Source: Rhodopirellula baltica (lineage in GTDB: Bacteria > Planctomycetota > Planctomycetia > Pirellulales > Pirellulaceae). From it: 64,000 nt of DNA. Positions 56,089 through 64,000 of the stretch are shown here, one piece after another (the first letter of the stretch is position 1; the number at the start of each line of letters is the position of its first letter). Location of the stretch: the NCBI GenBank assembly GCA_002901265.1, contig PPHI01000072.1, positions 1 through 64,000 of the forward strand, read 5' to 3'. The translations under genes and the position numbers were made by a program. The notes under the pieces are model-generated. The model saw only the letters and a program-made list of their open reading frames with translations, was not told where the DNA came from and did no database searches.

Positions 56089-56868
56089 GTGACACGCACC
56101 GCTATTCTCAGTGACATTCACGGCAATTTGACCGCGCTCTTGGCAGTGCTGGACCACATTGAGTCACAAAATGTGGACCGCATCATCTGCCTGGGCGACG
56201 TCGTCGGCTACGGGCCCAAGCCCTGCGAATGCCTTGACCTGGTGATGAAGTTCGACTTCTGCATCCTGGGCAACCACGACAGCAGCGCGATGTTTGACCC
56301 CGAGGGCTTCAACGCGGCAGCCGAGCAAGCGATCTTCTGGACACGCACACAACTGGAAAGCACTTCGGGCGACGAGCAGGCAGACGAGAACGGAATCACC
56401 CCGTCACGCCGCCGCATGAATTTCCTCTGCGGCCTGCCTCGAACCGTTCGCGAAGACAACAACCTGTTCGTCCACGGATCGCCACGTGGGCCGACAAACG
56501 AATACGTCATGCCGGAAGACGTCCAGAACAGCAAAAAAATGGAAAAGCTGTTCTCCCTGGTGCCCAAACTGTGCTTCCAAGGACACACCCACGTCCCCGG
56601 CGTGTTCACGATGAACTCGCGATTCGTCCGACCAGACGAGATCGAAGACAAGTTCGACCTCACCACCGCCGGCGATCGCCTGATGATCAACGTCGGCAGC
56701 GTCGGCCAGCCACGCGACCTCGACCCACGCAGTTGCTATGTCGTGATGGACGAGCAATCGATTCAGTACCACCGAATCGAATACGATATCGAGAAAACGG
56801 TCTCGCAGATCGAAGCCGAACCCGAGCTCGACAACTTCCTAGGCTACCGCCTCCGCGAAGGCCGCTAA
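56089..56868 (+). CDS. Metallophosphoesterase (copy 2)
   Basis: A 259-aa paralogue of the preceding gene, with the same motif series: SDIHGNLTALLAVLDH, GDVVGYGPKPCECLDLV, LGNHDSSAMFDPEGF, VHGSPRGPTNEYV, QGHTHVPGVFTM and INVGSVGQPRD. It also starts with GTG (56089). All metal ligands are kept in both copies, so both look active. An insert of about ten residues rich in Asp/Glu (GDEQADENG) sets it apart. Two REP-like palindromes follow its stop codon. Confidence 0.92.
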   Translation: MTRTAILSDIHGNLTALLAVLDHIESQNVDRIICLGDVVGYGPKPCECLDLVMKFDFCILGNHDSSAMFDPEGFNAAAEQAIFWTRTQLESTSGDEQADENGITPSRRRMNFLCGLPRTVREDNNLFVHGSPRGPTNEYVMPEDVQNSKKMEKLFSLVPKLCFQGHTHVPGVFTMNSRFVRPDEIEDKFDLTTAGDRLMINVGSVGQPRDLDPRSCYVVMDEQSIQYHRIEYDIEKTVSQIEAEPELDNFLGYRLREGR

Positions 56869-56872
56869 GCCC

Positions 56873-56938
56873 AAGCTGGAACCTAGGTTTTAGCCGATCT
56901 TTCGCACGCCTAAGCTGGAGTCTAGGCTTCAGCCGATC
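56873..56938. repeat. Two tandem copies of a 27-nt REP-like palindrome
   Basis: Copies at 56873-56899 and 56912-56938, start-to-start distance 39 nt. Each fits AAGCTGGA-RY-CTAGG-YTTYAGCCGATC and can fold as an imperfect palindrome centred on CTAG with G-T pairs (GCTGGAGTCTAG against GGCTTCAGC). They lie just behind the metallophosphoesterase stop. Their form fits extragenic palindromic elements. Confidence 0.75.
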
Positions 56939-56981
56939 CTCCTCTCCGTGCTCCCCTCTCTCTCTTCTCCCCCGACCCAAC

Positions 56982-57015
56982 AAAAAACCGAGCTTGCAAA
57001 CAAATGCAAACTCGG
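56982..57015 (-). terminator. Intrinsic terminator of the GAPDH gene
   Basis: On the minus strand CCGAGTTTGCA pairs with TGCAAGCTCGG (11-12 bp, one G-T) followed by TTTTTT. It begins 35 nt after the gap stop codon. Confidence 0.9.
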
Positions 57016-57050
57016 CTTCATGACTTCGCTTCGCGAAAAAGCTTCGCGGC

Positions 57051-58145
<1,095 letters not shown>

Positions 58146-58353
58146 TCACCGACGCCCGATGAAGGGGACGGGAAGATATGTGTTGTTAAGCAGTGGTAAT
58201 TCAACAGTGGTTGTTAAGATTTCCGACCACGATGACAACGAGTGATGCCTGGCACCACATTTGTCCGCATGTCTTCGACACCCAGTTTGTTATCAATCGT
58301 CCTCGGGCCTGCTTGGGACGACGCGATTATAGAAACACGCCCCCATTTACACC

Positions 58354-59196
58354 ATGACCCAAGAATCGATGCCTCCGGAGTGGCGACGCCCCGATGGGGT
58401 AGCCCCCGGAACCTGGCGATATCTGCACCAGCGGTCGATCGCACGCCACTACGACCAGTTTGTGGCAGACACGCCGCTCTGTACTCTCGACCGCGATTTC
58501 CTGCTCGATCACCTCCGCCAGCAGCGGGGCGAGACCGCATCGCAAACAAAATCTGAAACACACTCCCCGCTCGTGCTCGATTTGGGCTGCGGCACCGGAC
58601 GGCTTGCCTTCCCCGCAAGTGAACTAGGCTTCGAAGTTGTCGGGGTCGACCTCAGCCAGCACATGCTCGAAGAACTCGCGGCGCGATCGGAACGCGAGCC
58701 TCAAGCATGTGTCGTTCCGGTTCGGGCCAGCTTGGTGGAGCTCGATTGTTTTGCCGACGGAATCGCTGACCATGCGTTTTGCATGTTCAGCACCTTGGGG
58801 ATGATCGCAGGAGAGGCAAATCGACTTCGATTCCTGCGTCACGTGCACAGGATTTTGCGTGATGGCGGCACGTTCGTTTTTCATGTGCATCGTCGCTGGG
58901 CGGCGCTGACGGAACCCGGCGGGGCCAAGCAGCTGCTACAAAGCTGGCTACGCAGCCGCCGATCCCCCACGGACGACTTCGGCGATTGGACGTACGCCTA
59001 TCGCGGCCTGCCGGATATGTTCATGCACCGCTTCGACACCCGCGAACTCCGCCGCCTGATCACCGCCAGCGGCCTGAAGCTCCAACGAATCGACCGCATC
59101 AACCTCACCGGCACCGCCACCACCCACTCCCCCTTCCAAACCGGCGGCTACTTCCTCACCACCCAAAAGGTGTCAGGTACCTTTTTGGAGGAATAG
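58354..59196 (+). CDS. Class I SAM-dependent methyltransferase
   Basis: A 280-aa methyltransferase. The SAM-binding motif I is VLDLGCGTGRLAFP (about residues 74-87), with the acidic residue of motif II in VVGVDLSQHML and a motif IV-like HAFCMFSTLGMI. The C-terminus EYH-free part ends in YFLTTQ, after which KVSGTFLEE is encoded by the REP-like repeat at 59165-59186, so the last nine residues are probably not ancestral. The substrate is unknown. The 3' end overlaps the convergent DUF1559 gene by 41 nt. Confidence 0.85.
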   Translation: MTQESMPPEWRRPDGVAPGTWRYLHQRSIARHYDQFVADTPLCTLDRDFLLDHLRQQRGETASQTKSETHSPLVLDLGCGTGRLAFPASELGFEVVGVDLSQHMLEELAARSEREPQACVVPVRASLVELDCFADGIADHAFCMFSTLGMIAGEANRLRFLRHVHRILRDGGTFVFHVHRRWAALTEPGGAKQLLQSWLRSRRSPTDDFGDWTYAYRGLPDMFMHRFDTRELRRLITASGLKLQRIDRINLTGTATTHSPFQTGGYFLTTQKVSGTFLEE

Positions 59197-60469
59197 GCAA
59201 TTTCCCATCCAAGCTGAGGCTCTCATCACTGTGCTGAATCGATTCCTCGCCACTGCGTGTTCCCATCGCTCCCCAGACACCAAAGGGGCTTTCGGTGGGC
59301 AATTCGTGTGGCAGGACGTTCGATGCCGAACGGCCTGCGGCCCCAGTGTCGATCGAATTGCTGATTGCCTTGACGGAACCATCCGCCATCAGGACTTGCG
59401 CGATGTCGCGGTGGAGACTGGCGGTGCTGAAGATGCCGTCGAAGTGGTGTTTTGATTCGCGGTCGCAGCTTGGCGAGTTGGGTGGAAGAACGGTATTGAA
59501 GCCGGTCCAGGTGATCGCCCCGTCCGCCCAATTCCCTCCACGGGACGCGACCCCGTCAGGCGTCATCCGCAATACGATGCCATCGGAGTAATTGCCGCGA
59601 CTGGCAACCTTTAGACAGAGCGAGGGTGTTTCTGCGATCCCCGCAATGTTGGCAGCAACACTCCGGCGAACATCTCGGTTGCCGTTGAAGGTCACTGTTT
59701 CACCAACCATCGCTGTATTCGCTAAGCCATCGGTAACATCATCGAAGCGTACATTGACGCCGTTGGCAAAGATGCCCCGTTGATTGCCGGAACTCGCGTT
59801 TCGCCCACGAAAGGACAGCGGTTCGCCGGGAACGTAGCCAACATCAACAATACCGTCGCCATAGCAAAGCACATAATTCGAAAACGCCGCGCGACCATTG
59901 GGACTGGGGTTTTGATCGGCTGGGCAGTGATAAGTAGGTTGTCCATATTGCCACGGCGGATAGTCCTTGGCCCGCCAAGGTGCTGGCCCCATCGCCGGAA
60001 AGTAACGTTGATTTGACGAATCAACGAGTGGACCAGCAGCCCCCGATCGCTCCGCCATGAACGCATCAAAATAAGGCGACCGCTTGACCGCTTCTGAAGG
60101 GCCAATCGGCAGGCTTGCCCACTCCTCGGGATAGTACGGATTTGAAACGCAACCCCAGAACGGACTCGATTCTATAAAGCACGAGATCGCCACAAGGGCA
60201 GACAATCGGCATTGGTTCGAACAGCTGTCTTTCGACGTCGGCCCCGTTCCGCCACATGCCGGCGGCAACTGCTTATAAGCACTGTGGTAGTTGTGAAAAC
60301 CAAGTCCAATCTGCCTCAAGTTATTGCCGCAAGACATCAGGCGAGCTGCTTCTCGCGTGGTGGTGATCGCTGGCAATAGCAATGCCAACAACACGCCAAC
60401 CGCCGTCAAAACGACAAGTAGCTGCAAGATCGAAAACCGATATTTCGAAGACCGTTCAGACATAGGCAT
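59156..60469 (-). CDS. DUF1559 pseudopilin-like protein
   Basis: A 437-aa protein of the DUF1559 (SBP_bac_10) family, hugely expanded in planctomycetes. The N-terminal helix FSILQLLVVLTAVGVLLALLLPA resembles a type IV pilin helix, but the usual Gly before the Phe is Arg and the Glu at +5 is Gln, so processing by a prepilin peptidase is doubtful. The body contains REAARLMSCGNNLRQIGLGFHNYH and, near the C-terminus, FSTASLHRDIAQVLMADGSVKAI, the family's H-x-DG type motif. The last residues (KRYLTPFGW) are encoded by the repeat at 59165-59186. The ATG at 60469 abuts another repeat copy. Function unknown. Confidence 0.85.
   Translation of the reverse strand: MPMSERSSKYRFSILQLLVVLTAVGVLLALLLPAITTTREAARLMSCGNNLRQIGLGFHNYHSAYKQLPPACGGTGPTSKDSCSNQCRLSALVAISCFIESSPFWGCVSNPYYPEEWASLPIGPSEAVKRSPYFDAFMAERSGAAGPLVDSSNQRYFPAMGPAPWRAKDYPPWQYGQPTYHCPADQNPSPNGRAAFSNYVLCYGDGIVDVGYVPGEPLSFRGRNASSGNQRGIFANGVNVRFDDVTDGLANTAMVGETVTFNGNRDVRRSVAANIAGIAETPSLCLKVASRGNYSDGIVLRMTPDGVASRGGNWADGAITWTGFNTVLPPNSPSCDRESKHHFDGIFSTASLHRDIAQVLMADGSVKAISNSIDTGAAGRSASNVLPHELPTESPFGVWGAMGTRSGEESIQHSDESLSLDGKLPIPPKRYLTPFGW
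59165..59186. repeat. REP-like imperfect palindrome, copy A
   Basis: AAAAGGTGTCAGGTACCTTTTT: arms AAAAGGTGTC and GGTACCTTTT pair with two G-T wobbles around a single A. The copy lies within the overlapping 3' ends of the methyltransferase and DUF1559 genes and codes for part of both C-termini. Confidence 0.82.
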
Positions 60470-60470
60470 G

Positions 60471-60549
60471 AAAAAGGTACCAGGTACCGTTTTTAGATTC
60501 ACCAAGGACTGAGACTACCCAAACTGCCTAAAAGGTACCTGACACCTTT
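60471..60549. repeat. REP-like palindromes, copies B and C
   Basis: Copy B (60471-60494) is AAAAAGGTACCAGGTACCGT plus TTTT, a near-perfect palindrome right before the DUF1559 start. Copy C (60530-60549) is AAAAGGTACCTGACACCTTT, inverted relative to copy A, and it contains the SecA-like gene's stop codon (60548-60550). Together with copy A they bracket the DUF1559 gene. Confidence 0.82.
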
Positions 60550-62476
60550 AGAGGGAGGTTTGGATGGATTCGTGCCAGCGGTCGTGAGCGAGGAGCTGTT
60601 CGCGGTGCAGGACGGCTGCGCGTTCGCAGTGCTGCTGGAGCTTGCGGATCGCGGTGGTGAAGTCCGTTTCGCATTCACCCATTTTACTCGTGGCACCGCG
60701 CATCTGCTTGGAAAGCTCGGGTGCCTGCGCCACGATCAAGTCGTCATCGGCGGCAATGTAAAACTGACAGCTACCGGGATCGCCTTGCCGTGCCGCTCGC
60801 CCGATCAGCTGACGATCCACACGCGAACTGGTGCTGATCGTGGTCGCGATCACATGCAACCCGCCAGCCGCGATTGCACGTTCATCAGGTTTAATGTCAG
60901 TCCCGCGGCCTGCCATGTTCGTCGCAACGGTGACCGCCCCACATTGCCCCGCCTTCGCGATCACATCGGCTTCGTGCTGATCTTGCAAACCGTTGAGCAC
61001 CTGATGTGCGATGCCTGCTTGCGTCAAACGCTGCGATAAACGCTGGCTTTCATCAATCGTCTGCGTTCCGATCAGCACCGGCTGCCCCTTCGCGAGACAA
61101 CCGGAAACTGCCGTCGCGATCGCAATCGCCTTGGATTCAAAGTCAGCGAAAAATCGCATCGCATGATGCACACGGCGACACTCGCGATGCGTGCCAATCT
61201 TCACCACAGGCAAACGATAAAACTCTCGCAGTTCGTCTTCACTTCCCGTGACCGTTCCACTGAGACCAGCCACACGTTCGTAAAGCCGCATGTAGCGCTG
61301 ACGCGTGATCCGTGCTTGGGTTTCGTTCTCATCGGTGATCGCGACGCGTTCCTTCGCCTCGACCGCTTGGTGCAAACCGTTGCTCCATTTCCGTTCGTCG
61401 TGAATCCGCCCAGTGTTTGAATCAACCAACAAGACCTGCTGCCCTTGGACGACATAATCGACATCACGCTCGAACAGGAACTGAGCCCGCAGAGCATTTT
61501 CGACGAGGTCAGCGAGCGGGCGTGAAAGCATGCCGGCGGGACGATGCTCGAACGCCAAGTGGACTTTCGCGATCCCCTGCTCCGTCAGACCAAGTCGACG
61601 CTGCGAACGATCAACTTGGTAGTCAACGTTCGGCGAAAGTTCCTGTGCAACAGCCAAAGCAAACTGATAGATCACCGGCGATGTCGAGACTGTTGACTTG
61701 CCGCCGCTAAGCACCAGCGGCGTGCTGGCTTCGTCAATCAGCACACTGTCCGCTTCGTCGATGATCGCGACGAAGTGGCCGCGTTGCATCGGACGCAAGT
61801 CGGTATCAGCAAGCCCCTGCAGCACGCGTAGCATCTCAGTGCCAAGACGCTGTTGTTTTCGCGAGCGAAGCAGCAATCGGTCACGCAAGAAATCAAAACC
61901 AAACTCATAGCCCGGCCCATAAGTGATCGCGCACGCGTATGCCGCTGACTTTTGTTCGTGCGGCGACTGCGGAACAAGCAAGCCAGCAGAAAGCCCGAGT
62001 TGTTCAAAGACCGGACGTAGCGTTTCAAAGTCTCGACCAGACAGATAATCGTTCGTGGTCGCAACATGCACGCCTTTGCCAGTCCACCCATACAGCACCG
62101 CAGGCAATGCCGTCGTGATCGTCTTGCCCTCGCCAGTCTGGATCTCCGCGACCGTACCGGCGGCGAGTGCGAAACCGGCAGCCAGTTGCACGTCGTAATA
62201 TGTCATGCCAGTCACTCGGCGCAGCGCCTCATTCGTCAGCGCAAACGACTCGACCACATTCGCGGCAAGCGTACACTCGGGCAAACCGCTCAAGCGTTGC
62301 CGGAGCGTGCTGCATGCTTCACTAAAACCGTCCGACGACAGCGATTGCAACTCGCCACAGCGTTTACGGATCTTGTCGATTTGTCGCTGCGTTGCCGCAC
62401 TGACTTTGCATGCACCGCGTTTCGGCTGGCCAACGACCGTTCGATAGTTTGCGATGCGAGCTTGCGAAAGGAGCAT
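60548..62476 (-). CDS. Shortened SecA-like translocase ATPase
   Basis: A 642-aa SecA paralogue. The first nucleotide-binding domain has AEIQTGEGKTITTALP (Walker A GEGKT at 115-119), ATTNDYLSGRDFE, YGPGYEFGFDFLRD and AIIDEADSVLIDEAS. The preprotein cross-linking domain is present (DYQVDRSQRRLGLTEQG, VDSNTGRI). The second domain has GLSGTV, ATNMAGRGTDI and IGRAARQGDPGSCQFY. Only about 70 residues follow, so the helical scaffold/wing domains and the zinc-binding C-terminus of canonical SecA (about 900 aa) are missing. It is probably an accessory ATPase, not the housekeeping SecA. Its stop codon lies in REP copy C. Confidence 0.9.
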   Translation of the reverse strand: MLLSQARIANYRTVVGQPKRGACKVSAATQRQIDKIRKRCGELQSLSSDGFSEACSTLRQRLSGLPECTLAANVVESFALTNEALRRVTGMTYYDVQLAAGFALAAGTVAEIQTGEGKTITTALPAVLYGWTGKGVHVATTNDYLSGRDFETLRPVFEQLGLSAGLLVPQSPHEQKSAAYACAITYGPGYEFGFDFLRDRLLLRSRKQQRLGTEMLRVLQGLADTDLRPMQRGHFVAIIDEADSVLIDEASTPLVLSGGKSTVSTSPVIYQFALAVAQELSPNVDYQVDRSQRRLGLTEQGIAKVHLAFEHRPAGMLSRPLADLVENALRAQFLFERDVDYVVQGQQVLLVDSNTGRIHDERKWSNGLHQAVEAKERVAITDENETQARITRQRYMRLYERVAGLSGTVTGSEDELREFYRLPVVKIGTHRECRRVHHAMRFFADFESKAIAIATAVSGCLAKGQPVLIGTQTIDESQRLSQRLTQAGIAHQVLNGLQDQHEADVIAKAGQCGAVTVATNMAGRGTDIKPDERAIAAGGLHVIATTISTSSRVDRQLIGRAARQGDPGSCQFYIAADDDLIVAQAPELSKQMRGATSKMGECETDFTTAIRKLQQHCERAAVLHREQLLAHDRWHESIQTSL

Positions 62477-62656
62477 GCGACGGTGAGCGTTGGCGTTTAA
62501 ATGACGAAGGCAACGCGAGCGAAAGAGAACGCGTCACTTCAACATTTCGACCAGCGGATGAAATTCACTCCAGTGGCTTCGACCTGCTTAGCAAAGTCCA
62601 CACAACCGCGTCGTGAACGGGCCGGCCAACCGATTCAATCGATAGTTTTTACCAAC
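62477..62656. other. Intergenic stretch downstream of DUF1080 terminator
   Basis: About 180 nt upstream of the SecA-like gene on the minus strand, expected to hold its promoter. No gene or recognisable promoter boxes seen. Confidence 0.4.
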
Positions 62657-62696
62657 AAAAAAGCCTCGACAAGCGAGTGGATTCGCAAGTCGAGGC
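62657..62696 (-). terminator. Intrinsic terminator of the DUF1080 gene
   Basis: On the minus strand GCCTCGAC / GTCGAGGC form an 8-bp stem, extended beyond a symmetric two-base internal loop by GCGA / TCGC, and followed by six T residues. It begins 57 nt after the DUF1080 stop codon. Confidence 0.9.
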
Positions 62697-62753
62697 GTCA
62701 AAATTTTGGCGGATGCCGTGTTCGACTGGAAGCAAACTTCGAAGGGCGAACGA

Positions 62754-63509
62754 CTACAGCGAGCGAACGCGGATGTTTTTAAACTCGGTCCACATCGGCT
62801 TTCCGGCGTGCAGTTGCAGACCGATGAAGCCTTTGGAAAAGGACTTTTCCTTCAGGTTATCGGTGAAATCCAAAACCAAACGTCCGTTAAGGAAATGCTG
62901 CAGGTGGTTGCCCTTTGCGATGATGACGACGTCGTTCCAATCGTCGACTTTCATCAACTCCTTGAACTCTTCTTTTGTGATCAGCGGTTCGCCGACGACT
63001 TCTTTTCCGTCTTCGTTCCATACCGCTTTTTCGCCGGCCAAACAGATACGCCCTCGCGAACCACGTTCATCGTAGATAAACGAAGGCACGTTGGGCATGT
63101 TTTCTTCGTTGCGGATCTCGTGTTGATAACCGCGCAAAACCCATTGGTTTGGCGAAGACGGCTTGGTGTCAACGCGTTGCGAACGGTACTGGATACCGGA
63201 GTTGTTGGTCGCGTTGCAGCGGAAGGACAAACGCAGTTCAAAATCAGCGAGTTCGTTTTGATGGATCAGGAAGGTGTTGCCTTTGGCGACCTTTTCATCA
63301 GTCGTTTCGCCGTGGACTACACCATCACGGACTTCCCAAAGTTGTGGATCACCATCCCAGCCTTCCAGGGTTTCGCCGTCAAACAGGACCGTCATACCGT
63401 CTTGCTCGGCTGGTGCGGCCGTGAAGGGCTCGTCAGCGGGAGCAAATTGAGGGGCGACAATTGCGACGATTGCAAAGGCGAATGAGTAAAGAAACTGAAC
63501 GCGCGGCAT
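62754..63509 (-). CDS. Exported DUF1080 (3-keto-disaccharide hydrolase type) protein
   Basis: A 251-aa secreted protein with a DUF1080 concanavalin-like jelly-roll domain. The ATG at 63509 has GGAG 9 nt upstream and starts a signal peptide (FLYSFAFAIVAIVAP, cleavage near APA). The domain begins with MTVLFDGETLEGWDGD, followed by FELRLSFRCNATNNSGIQYR and YQHEIRNEE, and ends in GFIGLQLHAGKPMWTEFKNIRVR. Members include 3-keto-glycoside hydrolases of polysaccharide breakdown; this one is 251 aa, typical for a single-domain form. It ends at a clear terminator. Confidence 0.9.
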   Translation of the reverse strand: MPRVQFLYSFAFAIVAIVAPQFAPADEPFTAAPAEQDGMTVLFDGETLEGWDGDPQLWEVRDGVVHGETTDEKVAKGNTFLIHQNELADFELRLSFRCNATNNSGIQYRSQRVDTKPSSPNQWVLRGYQHEIRNEENMPNVPSFIYDERGSRGRICLAGEKAVWNEDGKEVVGEPLITKEEFKELMKVDDWNDVVIIAKGNHLQHFLNGRLVLDFTDNLKEKSFSKGFIGLQLHAGKPMWTEFKNIRVRSL

Positions 63510-63662
63510 GAAGGGGTCTCCGGATGGGGGCTTGGTAGGTGGGGATTCTACGGCGAATCGTGCCGTTGGCAATGAATCTCATGGAGGTGAGAAACACAAT
63601 CTAATCAGAAAACGCCATTTCCACCACGTTTCGTCTCTTCACATCTTTCGGTAAACTGGCTT

Positions 63663-63690
63663 CAGTCGACGGGAGGGCTTCCGTCGACTG
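63663..63690. repeat. Perfect 10-bp inverted repeat
   Basis: CAGTCGACGG and CCGTCGACTG separated by 8 nt, with direct GGGCTT-like flanks. It lies 58 nt upstream of the DUF3127 start and has no T-run. Possibly a REP-like element or an operator. Confidence 0.65.
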
Positions 63691-63748
63691 GGCTCGCCCT
63701 AAATGCCGCGAGTCGCTAGTCAGATTGCCACCCGAATTGAGCCGAACT

Positions 63749-64000
63749 ATGAGCGATCCGTCTGTCACGGGCGTCGTCCATCTAATTGAAGAAACGAAAA
63801 CGTACGGAGCCAAAGGGTTCCGCAAGCGATTGGTCGTCCTGGAACAGGACAAAGGCAGCTTCACGAATTTTGTCCCCGTCGAATTCACCCGCGATTCTTG
63901 CGATGCGGTTGACGAGATGAACGAAGGCGATGAAGTCGAAATCACCTATCGCTTGAACGGACGGCGATGGCAACGTGACGCGAATAGCGAAGTCAAGTTC
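63749..64000 (+). CDS. DUF3127 family protein (partial, cut by the window end)
   Basis: The first 84 codons of a gene that runs off the window. The peptide begins MSDPSVTGVVHLIEETKTYG, followed by GFRKRLVVLEQD, FVPVEFTRDSCD and VEITYRLNGRRW, which match the DUF3127 OB-fold family with single-strand DNA-binding likeness. Its length without the missing end is close to the family core (about 85-90 residues), and an extension is expected. No ribosome site is obvious upstream. Confidence 0.85.
   Translation, partial: MSDPSVTGVVHLIEETKTYGAKGFRKRLVVLEQDKGSFTNFVPVEFTRDSCDAVDEMNEGDEVEITYRLNGRRWQRDANSEVKF

Overview
The window reads as a chromosomal segment of a planctomycete, most likely Pirellulaceae (Rhodopirellula-like). 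This rests on the protein repertoire: surface proteins starting with an LESR-x-(M/L)-A type N-terminal motif (the RHS protein at 2097-7877 and the dockerin protein at 49200-51437), a DUF1559 pseudopilin-like protein, a DUF1080 hydrolase, an SHD1-domain secreted protein, a Ser/Thr kinase fused to WD40 repeats, a PQQ-propeller membrane protein and a shortened SecA paralogue. Genes are moderately GC-rich, often lack strong Shine-Dalgarno sites and use GTG or TTG starts. I saw no rRNA, tRNA, CRISPR array or replication origin.

Layout. 1-9.9 kb is the accessory part: a REP-associated (HUH/Y1) transposase gene, an RHS polymorphic toxin with a C-terminal GIY-YIG-like nuclease domain and a translationally coupled Imm26-like immunity gene, an eroded transposase fragment, and an RDD membrane protein. 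10-12.3 kb (minus strand) holds a ferredoxin-NADP reductase-like gene and glgC, ended by a clear terminator. 12.6-20.7 kb is a plus-strand run: SHD1 secreted protein, protoporphyrinogen oxidase, then a tightly overlapping DNA-repair cassette of ligase-associated exonuclease, ATP-dependent DNA ligase and Lhr-like helicase. 21.6-28.8 kb carries YjbQ, a LysR regulator, a membrane protein with a damaged metzincin-like motif, a two-TM RCK potassium channel, a lone receiver protein, a FadL-like porin and an OmpA-like lipoprotein.

28.8-37.2 kb (minus) has an ABC exporter pair, a large WD40 receptor-like kinase and a PQQ-propeller protein. 37.4-49 kb contains SelO, a DUF2092 protein, Lnt, a widely conserved protein of unknown function, a membrane-anchored MutS-like ATPase, a polytopic membrane protein, an EamA transporter and a secreted thioredoxin-like protein. 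49.2-58.1 kb has a dockerin/Calx-beta surface protein, a parvulin-type PPIase with a lipoprotein, TsaB, two tandem paralogous metallophosphoesterases and GAPDH. 58.3-64 kb has a SAM methyltransferase, a DUF1559 gene bracketed by inverted short palindromic repeats, the short SecA, a DUF1080 protein and the start of a DUF3127 gene.

Most notable: (i) the coupled RHS-toxin/immunity module in a protein with a planctomycete surface motif and eight exact 150-bp repeat units carrying DxDGxG loops; (ii) a Y1 transposase gene together with several REP-like imperfect palindromes, two of which have supplied C-terminal codons to neighbouring genes on both strands; (iii) the metzincin-like membrane protein lacking its catalytic Glu; (iv) the membrane-tethered MutS-like ATPase and the SecA lacking its C-terminal domains.
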